A stretch of DNA of 64,000 nucleotides from NCBI GenBank assembly GCA_025358025.1, contig JANYKW010000021.1, forward strand, positions 53,229 through 117,228, in the 5' to 3' direction. A program made the translations under genes and the position numbers. Numbering within the stretch: the first letter of the stretch is position 1; each line of letters begins with the position of its first letter. Source of the stretch: Bacteroidia bacterium (GTDB lineage: Bacteria; Bacteroidota; Bacteroidia; Bacteroidales; Prolixibacteraceae). The notes beneath the pieces are model-generated. The model was not told the origin of the DNA. It saw only the letters and a list, made by a program, of their open reading frames with translations, and did no database searches. Below are positions 27,569-37,091 of this stretch, piece by piece.

Positions 27569-29293
27569 TCATTTCCCAACTACCTTGATTTCAGTTAATT
27601 TGGAATGAAAGATCCCGTAACTAAAATAAAGAAGCAGACCTATTACCAGCCACACCCCAAATCTGGACCAGTTTTTAATTCCCAACTCACTCATCAGGTA
27701 AAAATTAGTCAAAATGCCTAAAACAGGGATAAAAGACCATGATTTTAACAGTGACAGGAATGTGATAACGACAGTTGTCAGTCCGAACAACAAGAATGGA
27801 ACGGAATGAATTGAAAAATCATGAAAGTAATTCGTCAAATCAGGTAGACCATTATTGGAAATTTGTAAGATAATGATCAATAAAAGTAGGATTGGCGGAA
27901 TGAAATATCTGCTGTTTAAATAGGGAACAACAAATCCATTTTTGCTCCGATCCCTTTCCCCTTTTGGATTTAACACCAAAATACCTCCTGAAACCAATAT
28001 AAATGCAAATAAAGTGCCGATGCTTGTCAGATCTGTCACCTCGGTCAGATTCATAAACAGGGAAGGGAATGCCACAATAATTCCGGTAATGATAGTTGCA
28101 AAGCCGGGTGTCCTGTATTTGGGGTGCAATTTTGCAAAGACAGGAGGTAACAAACCATCACGGCTCATACTCATCCAGATTCGGGGCTGCCCCAACTGAA
28201 AAACAAGAAGAACACTGGCCATGGCAATAACAGCACTTACAGCAATGATCCCTGATAACTTCGTGAGGTGCAATTTGGCAAAAACAAATGCTAGCGGATC
28301 AGCAACCCCAAGTTGATCGGATGGCACCATTCCTGTTAAAATCAGACTTACAAGCACATACAGAACTGTTGATATCAAAAGAGCATAAAACATCGATCTG
28401 GGCAAATCTTTTTTGGGGTTTTTGCACTCTTCAGCCGTAGTAGATATTGCATCAAAGCCGATGTAGGCAAAAAAGACGCCTGATATTCCTTTTAACACGC
28501 CAGGCAATCCATTGGGGGCAAAGGGTGTCCAATTGGCTGGATCCACATAAAATGCCCCGGCGGCGATGACAAGGATAAGAACGCCTATTTTAAGGAGAAC
28601 CATTGCATTATTGGCTCTTTTCGATTCCCTTATACCGATGTAACAGATCCAGGTGATGGCTACAACAATCATGAAAGCAGGAATGTCAGCAATTATTCTG
28701 AAATTAAATATTTGTGGCGCAGTAGTCCATGCCACATATGCTTCTTTCAACGAAGGAGCTAAACTTGCAAGTGGAGTTCCGTTTTGGATTTGAATCACTG
28801 ATTCGTTAAATCCCCTCATCGCTGTAAGGTAGTCGGTTGTAAGAAATGAGTAAATATGCAAACCGAACCCTTCGAGCAGGCCAGAAAAATATCCCGACCA
28901 GGATATTGCTACTGCGATGTTTCCGATCGCATATTCCATGATTAGGGTCCAGCCGATGATCCATGCCACAAGCTCGCCAAAGCTTGCATAGGCATAGGTG
29001 TAGGCACTGCCACTAATGGGAATGGATGATGCAAATTCGGCATAGCACATGGCAGAGAGTCCGCAAGCCACTGCAGTGAAAACAAAAAGCAGCGAGACAG
29101 CTGGACCGCCGGTTGCAGCGGCATTTCCGATGGTACTGAAGATCCCTGCGCCAACTATTGCGGCAACTCCCAATGCAGTAAGGTCTACGACTCCAAGGGT
29201 ACGCTTCATTCCGGCACCATGGAACGAATGATCTGTTGAATCATCCATGATCAGGGAGATCGTTTTTTTTCTGAACAGGTTGCCGGTTCTCAT
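27569..29293 (-). CDS. APC-family amino-acid permease
   Basis: 574 residues, 12 or more membrane helices. The N-terminal APC motif is clear (GVAAIVGAGIFSTIGNAAATGGPAVSL), followed by AMCYAEFASSIPISGSAYTYAY and the GFDAISTTAEECKNPKKDLP loop typical of cationic amino-acid transporter (CAT-type) members. Substrate is unproven. ATG 29293 precedes a short polar tail; internal ATG codons are possible starts. The gene lies 55 nt downstream of tolC on the same strand across a repeat. Confidence 0.9.
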   Translation of the reverse strand: MRTGNLFRKKTISLIMDDSTDHSFHGAGMKRTLGVVDLTALGVAAIVGAGIFSTIGNAAATGGPAVSLLFVFTAVACGLSAMCYAEFASSIPISGSAYTYAYASFGELVAWIIGWTLIMEYAIGNIAVAISWSGYFSGLLEGFGLHIYSFLTTDYLTAMRGFNESVIQIQNGTPLASLAPSLKEAYVAWTTAPQIFNFRIIADIPAFMIVVAITWICYIGIRESKRANNAMVLLKIGVLILVIAAGAFYVDPANWTPFAPNGLPGVLKGISGVFFAYIGFDAISTTAEECKNPKKDLPRSMFYALLISTVLYVLVSLILTGMVPSDQLGVADPLAFVFAKLHLTKLSGIIAVSAVIAMASVLLVFQLGQPRIWMSMSRDGLLPPVFAKLHPKYRTPGFATIITGIIVAFPSLFMNLTEVTDLTSIGTLFAFILVSGGILVLNPKGERDRSKNGFVVPYLNSRYFIPPILLLLIIILQISNNGLPDLTNYFHDFSIHSVPFLLFGLTTVVITFLSLLKSWSFIPVLGILTNFYLMSELGIKNWSRFGVWLVIGLLLYFSYGIFHSKLTEIKVVGK

Positions 29294-29300
29294 GAAAAAA

Positions 29301-29342
29301 GTGAACTAAAGTGACTAAAGTTAACTAAAGTGACTAAAGTTG
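29301..29342. repeat. Iterated GTGAACTAAA/GTGACTAAA words
   Basis: Four AAAGT-type units in tandem between the permease and tolC genes. Same words as at 17011-17046, about 12 kb away. Confidence 0.8.
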
Positions 29343-29348
29343 AATGTG

Positions 29349-30671
29349 TTAATTTAGTTGTTTGGTTTGAATTAGTTTTCCACTTAAGCGAAGCAGTTCA
29401 GTTTCGGATTTTTTAGCCTGAAACTGGGCAACAAGCAGGCTGTTTTCTGCTTCAAGCTCAGAAAGTTGTATGTCGCGCAATTCATAGTCACTCATTTCAC
29501 CAACCCTGAATCTTTCGAATGATATTTTTGAAGTTGTTTTAGCCACTTCAAGATTGGCGGTTTCCAGGGTGACCAGTTTTAAATTTGTCCTGTATTCATT
29601 GAATAACTGCCAAAGTGCTTCTTCTGTTTGTTTCAAAACCTGTTCATATTCCAGTCTGGCGGATTCAGCATCGATTTTGGCATTGGCCGCAACCCGTCTC
29701 TTATTCAATCCGTCAAATACAGGCAAAGATAGGTTAAGGCCTATAACCGGACCATGGTTCACAGCCAGGGAAGAAGAGCCGTAGTTGTAGGATGTACGTG
29801 AAAAATTGTAATCAGTAAAAAAATCAATCTGTGGATATTGCGGAGAATGGGTCAACCGGTAATCCAGCAAAGAGATATCCACAGACTGTTTAGCCAGGCT
29901 GATCTGACTATTTGAGGTTGTCAGTATCTCTTTTAAATTTGCATAATCCAGAATTTTATCAAACCGGATGGAAGAGGTGACATCATAATTTTTTCCGGTT
30001 TCCAGTACCAGCAGGGTATTCAGCTTTGATTTTGCAGATGTCAGGGCGACCTGCTGTCTCAAAAAAGCTGCACTATCTGCATTGAGGTCGGTAGAGGATT
30101 TCAGGAATGCCAGTTCTGATGTAGTACCTATTTGTAGTTTTTTTCGGGTCAAATCATAGCGGCTGTTGGAGAAATTAATCGCGTTCTGAAGGACCTCAAT
30201 ACTGTTTTTCAACTGCACTACGGCAAAATAGGCTGTAATAATTTCAGAAACCTTGTTTTCAACGGTAGCTCTCAGAGAGGTCTCCTGAAGAGACTGCAAT
30301 GATCCCAGCCTCTCTTTTTTGATAAACATTTCCATTCCATTAAACAGTGTCCAGTCAAGCGTTGCGGTAATACTTGCAGTTTGGGAGTGAAGGTTATCGC
30401 TTTGTGAACTTACGCCATTTTGGTCCTTCGAATCAAGCGAAAATGCATTTTCCCTGATACCTCCGTTCAGGTTGATGTTTGGCAGAAAACCTGCATTCCC
30501 CAATGTATTATTGTTCCCGGCAATTTTAGTATCGTTGTTCGCAATTTGTATTGAGAAGTTGTTTTTAAGCCCGATTGCGACTGCCTCCTCCAGACCCATG
30601 GAGGTTGGTTGCCCATATGCGATTAGACTTGTGCCGACCAATAGCACTGATAGTATATAAATTTTTCCCAT
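29349..30671 (-). CDS. TolC-family outer-membrane efflux protein
   Basis: 440 residues with signal peptide (MGKIYILSVLLVGTSLIAYG). Long alpha-helical hairpins alternate with short beta segments, and the two-fold TolC repeat is visible: the halves start near SMGLEEAVAIGLKNNFSI and in the segment beginning LSLPVFDGLNKRRVAANAKI. It would form the outer-membrane channel of the efflux system. Third gene of adaptor-pump-channel, 27 nt after the pump. Confidence 0.93.
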   Translation of the reverse strand: MGKIYILSVLLVGTSLIAYGQPTSMGLEEAVAIGLKNNFSIQIANNDTKIAGNNNTLGNAGFLPNINLNGGIRENAFSLDSKDQNGVSSQSDNLHSQTASITATLDWTLFNGMEMFIKKERLGSLQSLQETSLRATVENKVSEIITAYFAVVQLKNSIEVLQNAINFSNSRYDLTRKKLQIGTTSELAFLKSSTDLNADSAAFLRQQVALTSAKSKLNTLLVLETGKNYDVTSSIRFDKILDYANLKEILTTSNSQISLAKQSVDISLLDYRLTHSPQYPQIDFFTDYNFSRTSYNYGSSSLAVNHGPVIGLNLSLPVFDGLNKRRVAANAKIDAESARLEYEQVLKQTEEALWQLFNEYRTNLKLVTLETANLEVAKTTSKISFERFRVGEMSDYELRDIQLSELEAENSLLVAQFQAKKSETELLRLSGKLIQTKQLN

Positions 30672-30698
30672 TTTAATTTACTTTTCTGTTAGCTTTGA

Positions 30699-33600
30699 CT
30701 ATTCATCAACATCAGCCTGAAGATCATCCGACTCTTCGACGAAACTTAATTTTCCCGAAATCATTGTATAGAGTGCCGGTACAATGTAAAGAGTTAAGAC
30801 CAACGAAAACATCAAACCTCCAATAATTGCAATCCCCATCGGGATTCGGCTTTTTGCTGCCGCACCAAGTGCCAGCGCAATAGGCAATGCTCCCAGCATG
30901 GTAGCCAGACTTGTCATTAAAATCGGCCTCAGGCGAAGTGTAGCAGCCTCCAGAACGGCTTCTCTGACAGGCAGACCGGCAAGTTTTTTCTGGTTGGCAA
31001 ATTCAACAATCAGGATACCGTTTTTGGTTACGATCCCTATTAATATGATGATCCCGATTTCACTGAAAATATTCATGGTCTGATTAAAAGCTGTCAACGA
31101 AATCAGTGCTCCGACGATTGCAAGGGGAACAGTAAGCATAACGATCAAAGGGTCGCGGTAGCTTTCAAATTGTGCAGCGAGAACCAGGAAAATCAAAATA
31201 AGAGCAAAAACAAAAGCGTATATCAAACTGCTTGCACTTTCATCGAAATCCCGGGAAGATCCCGACAAGGAGGATGAAAAGCTCTCGGGGAGTACCTCTT
31301 TCGCAATTTTTTTCATTTCTGAAATTCCGTCACCGAGGGTAAATCCGACAGCCGGCTGCGCTGAAACTGTCGCGGATACGTAACGGTTGAAACGGAAAAT
31401 TGTCGGAGGATTACTTTGATTGACAATTTTCACCACATTTTCAAGCTGAATAAGTTTTCCGGAATTATTCCTGATATATATGGAAGAAAGATCAAGCGGA
31501 TTGTCCCTGTTTGACCGGGATGCTTCCCCGATTACCTGATACTGCTTATCTCTGAGGATGAAGTATCCGTAACGCTGCTGACTGAAATACAGCGAAAGGT
31601 TTTCAGCAATATCCCTGATGGTGACACCCATGGTCTTAGCCCTGTCACGATCAATGTCAATTCTCAACTCAGGCTTATTAAACTTCAAATCGACGTCCAC
31701 CACCTGAAATGTCTTGTCGTCCATCGCCTTTTCAAGAAATTTCGGCAAAGTTTCACGCAGGCTTTGAAAATCAGGTGCAAGAATTACAAACTGGACAGGC
31801 AAACCCGCCCCTCTTCGTGTTGTTGCAATTGTTTGCTCCTGTGTGGCATAGGTCCTGGCAAAATTATTTTTCCTCAAAATTCCATTCAGCCAGTCAGTTA
31901 TTTCCTGCTGTGTACGTTCGCGCTCATCGGGATTAACAAGTCCGATTCTTGCAAAACCGGAATTGGTTCCGCCCATACCTGTCATGATCATCAGCGTTTC
32001 CTTCTCAGGAATGGTGTCAATCATCTCTGCAAGCTTATCCATGTAAATACTCATTGACTCATATGCAGTTCCTTCAGGTGCAGTAGCTGTTATTCTGATT
32101 CTGCTTTTATCTTCCATGGGAGCCAGCTCCTGAGGAATGATCCTGCCGATCAGGACAATGATGGCAAATGAAGCAAGCATTACCACAACGGCTATCCAAC
32201 GGTGATTAATAAACACCTTCAGGGAATTATGGTAACCATTGGTCATGTTTTCAAAAAACTTCTCCGTCCTGTGATAAAACCCTGTTTCAGCTGAGCTTTT
32301 TTTAAGCATTCTGGCACACATCATCGGGGTTAGCGTCAGTGAAACGAATGCTGATATAATAACGGAGCCCGCCACCGTTACTGCAAACTCTCTGAAAAGC
32401 CTGCCTGAAATGCCACTCAGAAACATAATTGGCAGAAAAACCGCGGCCAGGGTGATTGTGGTTGAAATAATGGCAAAGATGATTTCTTCTGATCCCTTGT
32501 GACCTGCCACGATAGGCTTCTCACCCAACTCGATCTTTTTATAGATATTTTCAAGGACTACAATTGCATCATCTACGACCAGGCCTGTTGCCAGCACGAT
32601 TCCAAGAAGGGTAAGCAGGTTAATTGTAAAACCCGCGAAATACATGATTGCAAAAGTACCAACCAGGGAAATGGGAATTGCCAGGACAGGAATCAATGTG
32701 GTGCGCCAATGACGCAGAAAAACAAATATCACCAGGACAACCAAAGCAAATGAGAAAAATATCGTCTCTTCCACTTCCTTAATTCCTTTACGGATATTTG
32801 TCGTTGAATCAAGGATAATGGATAATTTCAAATCCTGGGGAACCTCAAGCTTTAATCTCTCAACCCTTTTGTAAAATTCATCTGCAATAGCAATATGGTT
32901 TGAACCCGGTTGTGGCTGGATACCGAGGGCAATCTGCTGTATTCCCCCATTTCCCCTGAAACTGCTTTTTAGTGACTCTGCTGCAAGAACGGCCCTGCCA
33001 ATATCTTTTAATCTTATTAATACTCCGTTCTGTTCTTTGATCAGGAGGTTGTTAAATTCGTCCTCTGTGGTGAGCCTGCCGAGGGTTCGGATGGTTAATT
33101 CTCTTTCATAACCCTCAATCCTTCCGGACGGCAATTCCACGTTTTCACGCTGAAGTGCAGTGCGGATGTCAGTCGGCGTGATCTGAAAAGCAGACAGCCT
33201 GGCCGGGTCCAATTCGAGCCGCATAGCGTATTTTTTTTCACCATATACCCTGATATCACTGACACCCGGAATGGTCTGCAATCTTTCCTTGAAGACGTTT
33301 ATACCATAGTCTGTAAGTTCAAGAAGACTCCTGGAATCACTTTTGACAGCCAGTGTAATGATAGCGTCAGAGTCTGCGTCCGTTTTTACCACAACGGGAG
33401 GATCACAGTCCTGCGGCAAACGGTTCATCGCCCGCGAAACCCTGTCCCTGACGTCATTTGCTGCCGCTTCCATGTCGGCATCGATATTAAACTCTACGGT
33501 AATACGGCTGTTTCCGTCACTACTGGAAGAGGTAAGAGTCCTTATACCAGCAATACCATTGATTGACTCCTCAAGGGGCTGCGTGATCTGCGTTGCAATC

Positions 33601-33773
33601 ACATCTGCATTGGCACCTGTATAACCTGTTGACACTGTAACAATGGGCGGATCCACACTTGGAAATTCCCTTAAACCGAGCATTTCAAACGCCACAAAAC
33701 CAAACAGAAGTAAAGTAATGGAAAGTACAGAAGCCAGTACCGGTCGTTTGATGCTTATTGAAGCAATATTCAT
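30699..33773 (-). CDS. RND efflux pump, inner-membrane subunit
   Basis: 1024 residues, HAE-1 type RND transporter. The N-terminal segment NIASISIKRPVLASVLSITL is helix 1; FLRHWRTTLIPVLAIPISLV and the helix-4 proton-relay region GLVVDDAIVVLENIYKKIE with its Asp-Asp pair are typical, and the second half repeats the fold (GIVTKNGILIVEFANQ). Proton-driven export of small molecules. Substrates cannot be read from sequence; MdtB/C-like and AcrB-like specificities are both possible. Confidence 0.95.
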   Translation of the reverse strand: MNIASISIKRPVLASVLSITLLLFGFVAFEMLGLREFPSVDPPIVTVSTGYTGANADVIATQITQPLEESINGIAGIRTLTSSSSDGNSRITVEFNIDADMEAAANDVRDRVSRAMNRLPQDCDPPVVVKTDADSDAIITLAVKSDSRSLLELTDYGINVFKERLQTIPGVSDIRVYGEKKYAMRLELDPARLSAFQITPTDIRTALQRENVELPSGRIEGYERELTIRTLGRLTTEDEFNNLLIKEQNGVLIRLKDIGRAVLAAESLKSSFRGNGGIQQIALGIQPQPGSNHIAIADEFYKRVERLKLEVPQDLKLSIILDSTTNIRKGIKEVEETIFFSFALVVLVIFVFLRHWRTTLIPVLAIPISLVGTFAIMYFAGFTINLLTLLGIVLATGLVVDDAIVVLENIYKKIELGEKPIVAGHKGSEEIIFAIISTTITLAAVFLPIMFLSGISGRLFREFAVTVAGSVIISAFVSLTLTPMMCARMLKKSSAETGFYHRTEKFFENMTNGYHNSLKVFINHRWIAVVVMLASFAIIVLIGRIIPQELAPMEDKSRIRITATAPEGTAYESMSIYMDKLAEMIDTIPEKETLMIMTGMGGTNSGFARIGLVNPDERERTQQEITDWLNGILRKNNFARTYATQEQTIATTRRGAGLPVQFVILAPDFQSLRETLPKFLEKAMDDKTFQVVDVDLKFNKPELRIDIDRDRAKTMGVTIRDIAENLSLYFSQQRYGYFILRDKQYQVIGEASRSNRDNPLDLSSIYIRNNSGKLIQLENVVKIVNQSNPPTIFRFNRYVSATVSAQPAVGFTLGDGISEMKKIAKEVLPESFSSSLSGSSRDFDESASSLIYAFVFALILIFLVLAAQFESYRDPLIVMLTVPLAIVGALISLTAFNQTMNIFSEIGIIILIGIVTKNGILIVEFANQKKLAGLPVREAVLEAATLRLRPILMTSLATMLGALPIALALGAAAKSRIPMGIAIIGGLMFSLVLTLYIVPALYTMISGKLSFVEESDDLQADVDE

Positions 33774-33793
33774 GATGTAAATTTCAATATTGG

Positions 33794-34840
33794 TTACCTG
33801 TACTGAATATTAACCTTGATCGGCATGCCATCCTTGATCTGTAATAGACCACTCGTCACCAAAGTATCATCCGGGACTATCCCTTCTGTAATCTCCACTT
33901 CAGTTTCTGTTCTGTAACCTGTTTTAATATTTACAGCTTTGGCTTTTCCGCTCTTTAATAAAAACACCTGCTCTCCCTCCAGCAGAGGTACTGTTGACCT
34001 TGCCGGAATCATGACACAGGGTTTATCCGGGAAAAGCTTAAGTTCAATCTTGGCAAAAGCTCCGGGAAATAGAACTTTTTCAGGGTTGGGGCATAATGCC
34101 CTTATCCTTATTGATCTGGTTAATGCATCAATTTTTGATTCCAGTGCATAAATTTTGGCGGTAAAATGTTCCTCTCTCCCATCAATGGTGAAGTCAATTT
34201 CCATACCTATTTTCAGATTGGCAATGAATTTCTCGGGCACCGAAAAATCAACTTTAATCGGATCAACCTGTTGGAGTGAAGTAATGATTGTCGTATTGGA
34301 AACAAACGCACCCTCACTAACCATCCTTAATCCTAGGGTACCGGAGAAAGGTGCTAGCAATTCTGTTTTGGAAATCTGTGCCTTGATCAAATCCTGCGCT
34401 GCCTTTAAAGTGCTGAAATTGTTTTCAGAGATATCAAGTTCTTCTTTACTGATGCCCTTAAACTGATATAATTCCTTCTTCCGATCCAATTCTTTTTGAG
34501 CTAATTCCAGCTGTAACTGATTGGATTTCAGCTGTGCCTGCAAATCTTTGTCAAACATTTTTACCAGTCGTGCTCCTTTTGGGACATTACTTCCTTCTTT
34601 AAAGAATATACTGGTCACTTTGGCTGAAATTTCAGGTCTGATATCAATTTCCTCATTTGCCATTAAGGTCCCTGTGTAGGTATATACAACATCAAGATTG
34701 GTAATTTTGACGACCTGACCTTCTACTGTCAGGATTGTTCTCCCTTCACCTTGCCCGCCACTTTTTTTGGCCTGGTCGCTGCACGACAAAAAATTAAAAA
34801 AAACCAAGACTACAAAGATAGCCCGACAAAAAATTTTCAT
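33794..34840 (-). CDS. RND efflux periplasmic adaptor (membrane fusion) lipoprotein
   Basis: 348 residues. Signal peptide ends in a lipobox (FFNFLSC), so it is lipid-anchored. Order: barrel-sandwich half (TGTLMANEEIDIRPEISAKV), alpha-hairpin with coiled coil (about 105-155), second lipoyl half (KTELLAPFSGTLGLRMVSEGAFV), beta-barrel and membrane-proximal domains. Links the RND pump to TolC. First gene of the operon, 49 nt downstream of the small winged-helix gene. Confidence 0.93.
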   Translation of the reverse strand: MKIFCRAIFVVLVFFNFLSCSDQAKKSGGQGEGRTILTVEGQVVKITNLDVVYTYTGTLMANEEIDIRPEISAKVTSIFFKEGSNVPKGARLVKMFDKDLQAQLKSNQLQLELAQKELDRKKELYQFKGISKEELDISENNFSTLKAAQDLIKAQISKTELLAPFSGTLGLRMVSEGAFVSNTTIITSLQQVDPIKVDFSVPEKFIANLKIGMEIDFTIDGREEHFTAKIYALESKIDALTRSIRIRALCPNPEKVLFPGAFAKIELKLFPDKPCVMIPARSTVPLLEGEQVFLLKSGKAKAVNIKTGYRTETEVEITEGIVPDDTLVTSGLLQIKDGMPIKVNIQYR

Positions 34841-34889
34841 CTTTAAATGATTTATAATCAGTTAGTTAAAAAAAAACAGATCAATTATG

Positions 34890-35069
34890 CTACTTTACGA
34901 TCGCGTAATAGCAGCGCACCGGAGAGTCGATTTTACCTTCAGCAACTAATTTTTTAATCAATTTGTCAACATCCTTTTTGTCCACTCCCGAGGCATCGGC
35001 GATTTCACTACCCTTCATTGGTTTGCCCGATTGTTCCATTGCCCTGATAATTGATTCCTTTGATTCCAT
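34890..35069 (-). CDS. Small winged-helix-like regulator, 59 residues
   Basis: ATG 35069 to TAG 34890. The product has three helices and a wing pattern: SIIRAMEQSGKPMKGSEIAD, then ASGVDKKDVDKLIKKLVAEG as recognition helix, then a beta strand with CYYAIVK. It resembles the small Bacteroidota winged-helix proteins annotated as transcriptional regulators. It sits 12 nt after aroC and 49 nt before the efflux operon on the same strand, so it may act on either neighbour (inference). Confidence 0.75.
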   Translation of the reverse strand: MESKESIIRAMEQSGKPMKGSEIADASGVDKKDVDKLIKKLVAEGKIDSPVRCYYAIVK

Positions 35070-35081
35070 AATCTAAAATTT

Positions 35082-36155
35082 TTATAATTTTGAAACTCTG
35101 CTTAACAAGAAATGATCTGCAAGAACGAGCGCAGCCATTGCTTCAACGATGGGAACAGCCCTGGGTAAAACACAAGGATCATGCCTTCCCTGTACATTTA
35201 CAACAGCCTTATTTCCAAGTATATCTACAGTATTTTGCTCTTTCAGTAAGGTTGCAATAGGCTTAAATGCCACATTCCAATAAATATCCTCCCCATTTGA
35301 AATACCACCCTGGACTCCGCCCGAATGGTTGGTTAATGTTCTTATACCATTTTGTGAAGGAATAAAAATATCGTTGTGCTGAGACCCGGTCAGCCTGGTT
35401 CCTGAAAAGCCGGAGCCGTATTCAAAACCCTTTACGGCATTGATGCCCAACATGGCAAACCCCAAATCTGCATGAAGCTTATTGAAGACTGGATCACCCC
35501 AGCCCGCAGGAACGCCGGTTGCAACTCCGGTAATGACTCCACCAACAGTATCATTATTTCTGCCTGCCTCCTCAATTCTTTGAATCATCCGGGCAGCAGT
35601 GTCAGGATCGGGACACCTGACAATCGTATTTTCGGTATTTCCTAAATCCAGCTCCAGGTAAGATTTCTCCAATTCTATCTCTCCAACCCTTGAAACGTAG
35701 GCCTGTATTGTTATTCCGGATATTGCAAGCATCTGTTTGGCAATTGAACCGGCAACAACTCTCGCGATGGTCTCTCTTGCCGATGATCTTCCTCCTCCGC
35801 GATAGTCCCTCACCCCATATTTCTGGTCATAGGTAAAATCAGCATGCGAAGGACGATACAATTCCCTGATATTCGAATAGTCACCTGAATGCTGATCCTT
35901 ATTTTTAATCTGAAAACCAATAGGGGTTCCGGTAGTCATTCCTTCAAAAATTCCTGAGAGAATTTCAACCTGATCAGATTCCTGACGGGAAGTGGTAATG
36001 TGCGACTGACCAGGTTTTCTGCGATCCAAATCTCTCTGAATCAGCTCAGTGTCTATCTTTACTCCTGCCGGACAACCATCTATCACCCCGCCAATTGAGA
36101 CTCCGTGTGACTCACCAAATGACGTAAGTCTGAATATTCTTCCAAAACTGTTCAA
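35082..36155 (-). CDS. aroC: Chorismate synthase
   Basis: 357 residues. The family opening [15 protein letters not shown] lies at residues 4-18, and the signatures [14 protein letters not shown] and the conserved [17 protein letters not shown] block are present. It eliminates phosphate from EPSP to give chorismate using reduced FMN, the last shikimate step. The start is TTG at 36155: the family N-terminus begins right there and no ATG fits. Rare start codon is therefore real, with possible low translation. Confidence 0.95.
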   Translation of the reverse strand: MNSFGRIFRLTSFGESHGVSIGGVIDGCPAGVKIDTELIQRDLDRRKPGQSHITTSRQESDQVEILSGIFEGMTTGTPIGFQIKNKDQHSGDYSNIRELYRPSHADFTYDQKYGVRDYRGGGRSSARETIARVVAGSIAKQMLAISGITIQAYVSRVGEIELEKSYLELDLGNTENTIVRCPDPDTAARMIQRIEEAGRNNDTVGGVITGVATGVPAGWGDPVFNKLHADLGFAMLGINAVKGFEYGSGFSGTRLTGSQHNDIFIPSQNGIRTLTNHSGGVQGGISNGEDIYWNVAFKPIATLLKEQNTVDILGNKAVVNVQGRHDPCVLPRAVPIVEAMAALVLADHFLLSRVSKL

Positions 36156-36245
36156 AGTATTATTTTTTAGTCAGGCTAAATTTATTCAACTTTTCTGTTA
36201 TTTTTCATTAGATACCCGATGAATCAAAAGGTTTAATGAAAAAAT

Positions 36246-36277
36246 AAAAAACCCGGATGAAATCACCCGGGTTTTTC
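36246..36277 (-). terminator. Rho-independent terminator of the FKBP/SlyD gene
   Basis: AAAAACCCGG pairs with CCGGGTTTTT around a short loop, flanked by A and T runs. It follows the isomerase stop by 23 nt on the minus strand and could also work in the other direction. Confidence 0.8.
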
Positions 36278-36299
36278 GATGTTTTATTTGATAAAACAG

Positions 36300-36905
36300 T
36301 TAGTTGCAACCGCATCCACTGCCACATCCGCCTGATGAGGATTCAGTGTCGCCACATCCGCCATCACCACAACCACCATCACCACAGCTGCCACCGCCAC
36401 TGCCACAGCCACAACCACCGGTGCTGTATGCTGCACTGAGTTCTTCTTCAGATGCCTCACGTACATCCAAAATTTCGCCGCTAAAAAGAAGATCTTCTCC
36501 TGCTAGCGGATGATTGAAATCCATGGTAACTGATTCGCCTTCAACTGATACAACTATACCGTCCATTCGCTGACCGTGGGCAGACATCATGGGAATGCTG
36601 TTTCCCGGTGTAAGCAATGTTTCATCAACTTTCCCGTCTACCTTAAAAATATCGAGCGGTAATTCAACAACAGCTTCTTCGTTGATCTCGCCATAACCGC
36701 TGGAAGCCGGAATTGAAATTTCAAATTTCTCTCCGGACTTTTTCCCAATCAGTTGTCCCTCAAAAGCTGGAATCATCAATCCTGCGCCATGGAGAAAAAT
36801 CAGCGGACTTTCTTGCGTTGCTGACTCAAATATCTCACCTTCTTTACCATCCAACCTCAAATCATAGGTCAGGGTAACCATACTATCTTTTGAAACTGTA
36901 ACCAT
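36300..36905 (-). CDS. slyD: SlyD-like FKBP-type peptidyl-prolyl isomerase with Cys/Gly-rich tail
   Basis: 201 residues. N-terminal FKBP domain (VTLTYDLRLDGKEGEIFESA; PLIFLHGAGLMIPAFEGQLIG), then an insert-in-flap chaperone segment around SAHGQRMDGIVVSVEGESVTMDFNHPLAGEDL. Residues 161-201 are a tail with eight cysteines spaced by Gly, Asp and Ser. SlyD of E. coli has a His/Cys-rich metal-binding tail used in nickel handling; here Cys dominates and no His occurs in the tail, favouring soft metals (inference). Cytoplasmic; no signal peptide. Monocistronic with its own terminator. Confidence 0.88.
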   Translation of the reverse strand: MVTVSKDSMVTLTYDLRLDGKEGEIFESATQESPLIFLHGAGLMIPAFEGQLIGKKSGEKFEISIPASSGYGEINEEAVVELPLDIFKVDGKVDETLLTPGNSIPMMSAHGQRMDGIVVSVEGESVTMDFNHPLAGEDLLFSGEILDVREASEEELSAAYSTGGCGCGSGGGSCGDGGCGDGGCGDTESSSGGCGSGCGCN

Positions 36906-37091
36906 TACAATGTTTTTTAAAATTTAATGTGCAAAGAAACAGTATATTTCTTTATCAGCATAATTTGATACGTTAATTTCAGAAAAAAGTTTAAAAGACG
37001 GGAACGATTTGGCTCTGGTCCACACCATCATTTGATCCACATTCATTCTTCGCATTTAGCTTTAGCCAACGTATTCTTATTCACTCAGCAA

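Noticed and set aside
36257..36466. His-rich and Val-rich frames around the SlyD tail
   Set aside because: They are other-frame readings of the Cys/Gly-codon tail.
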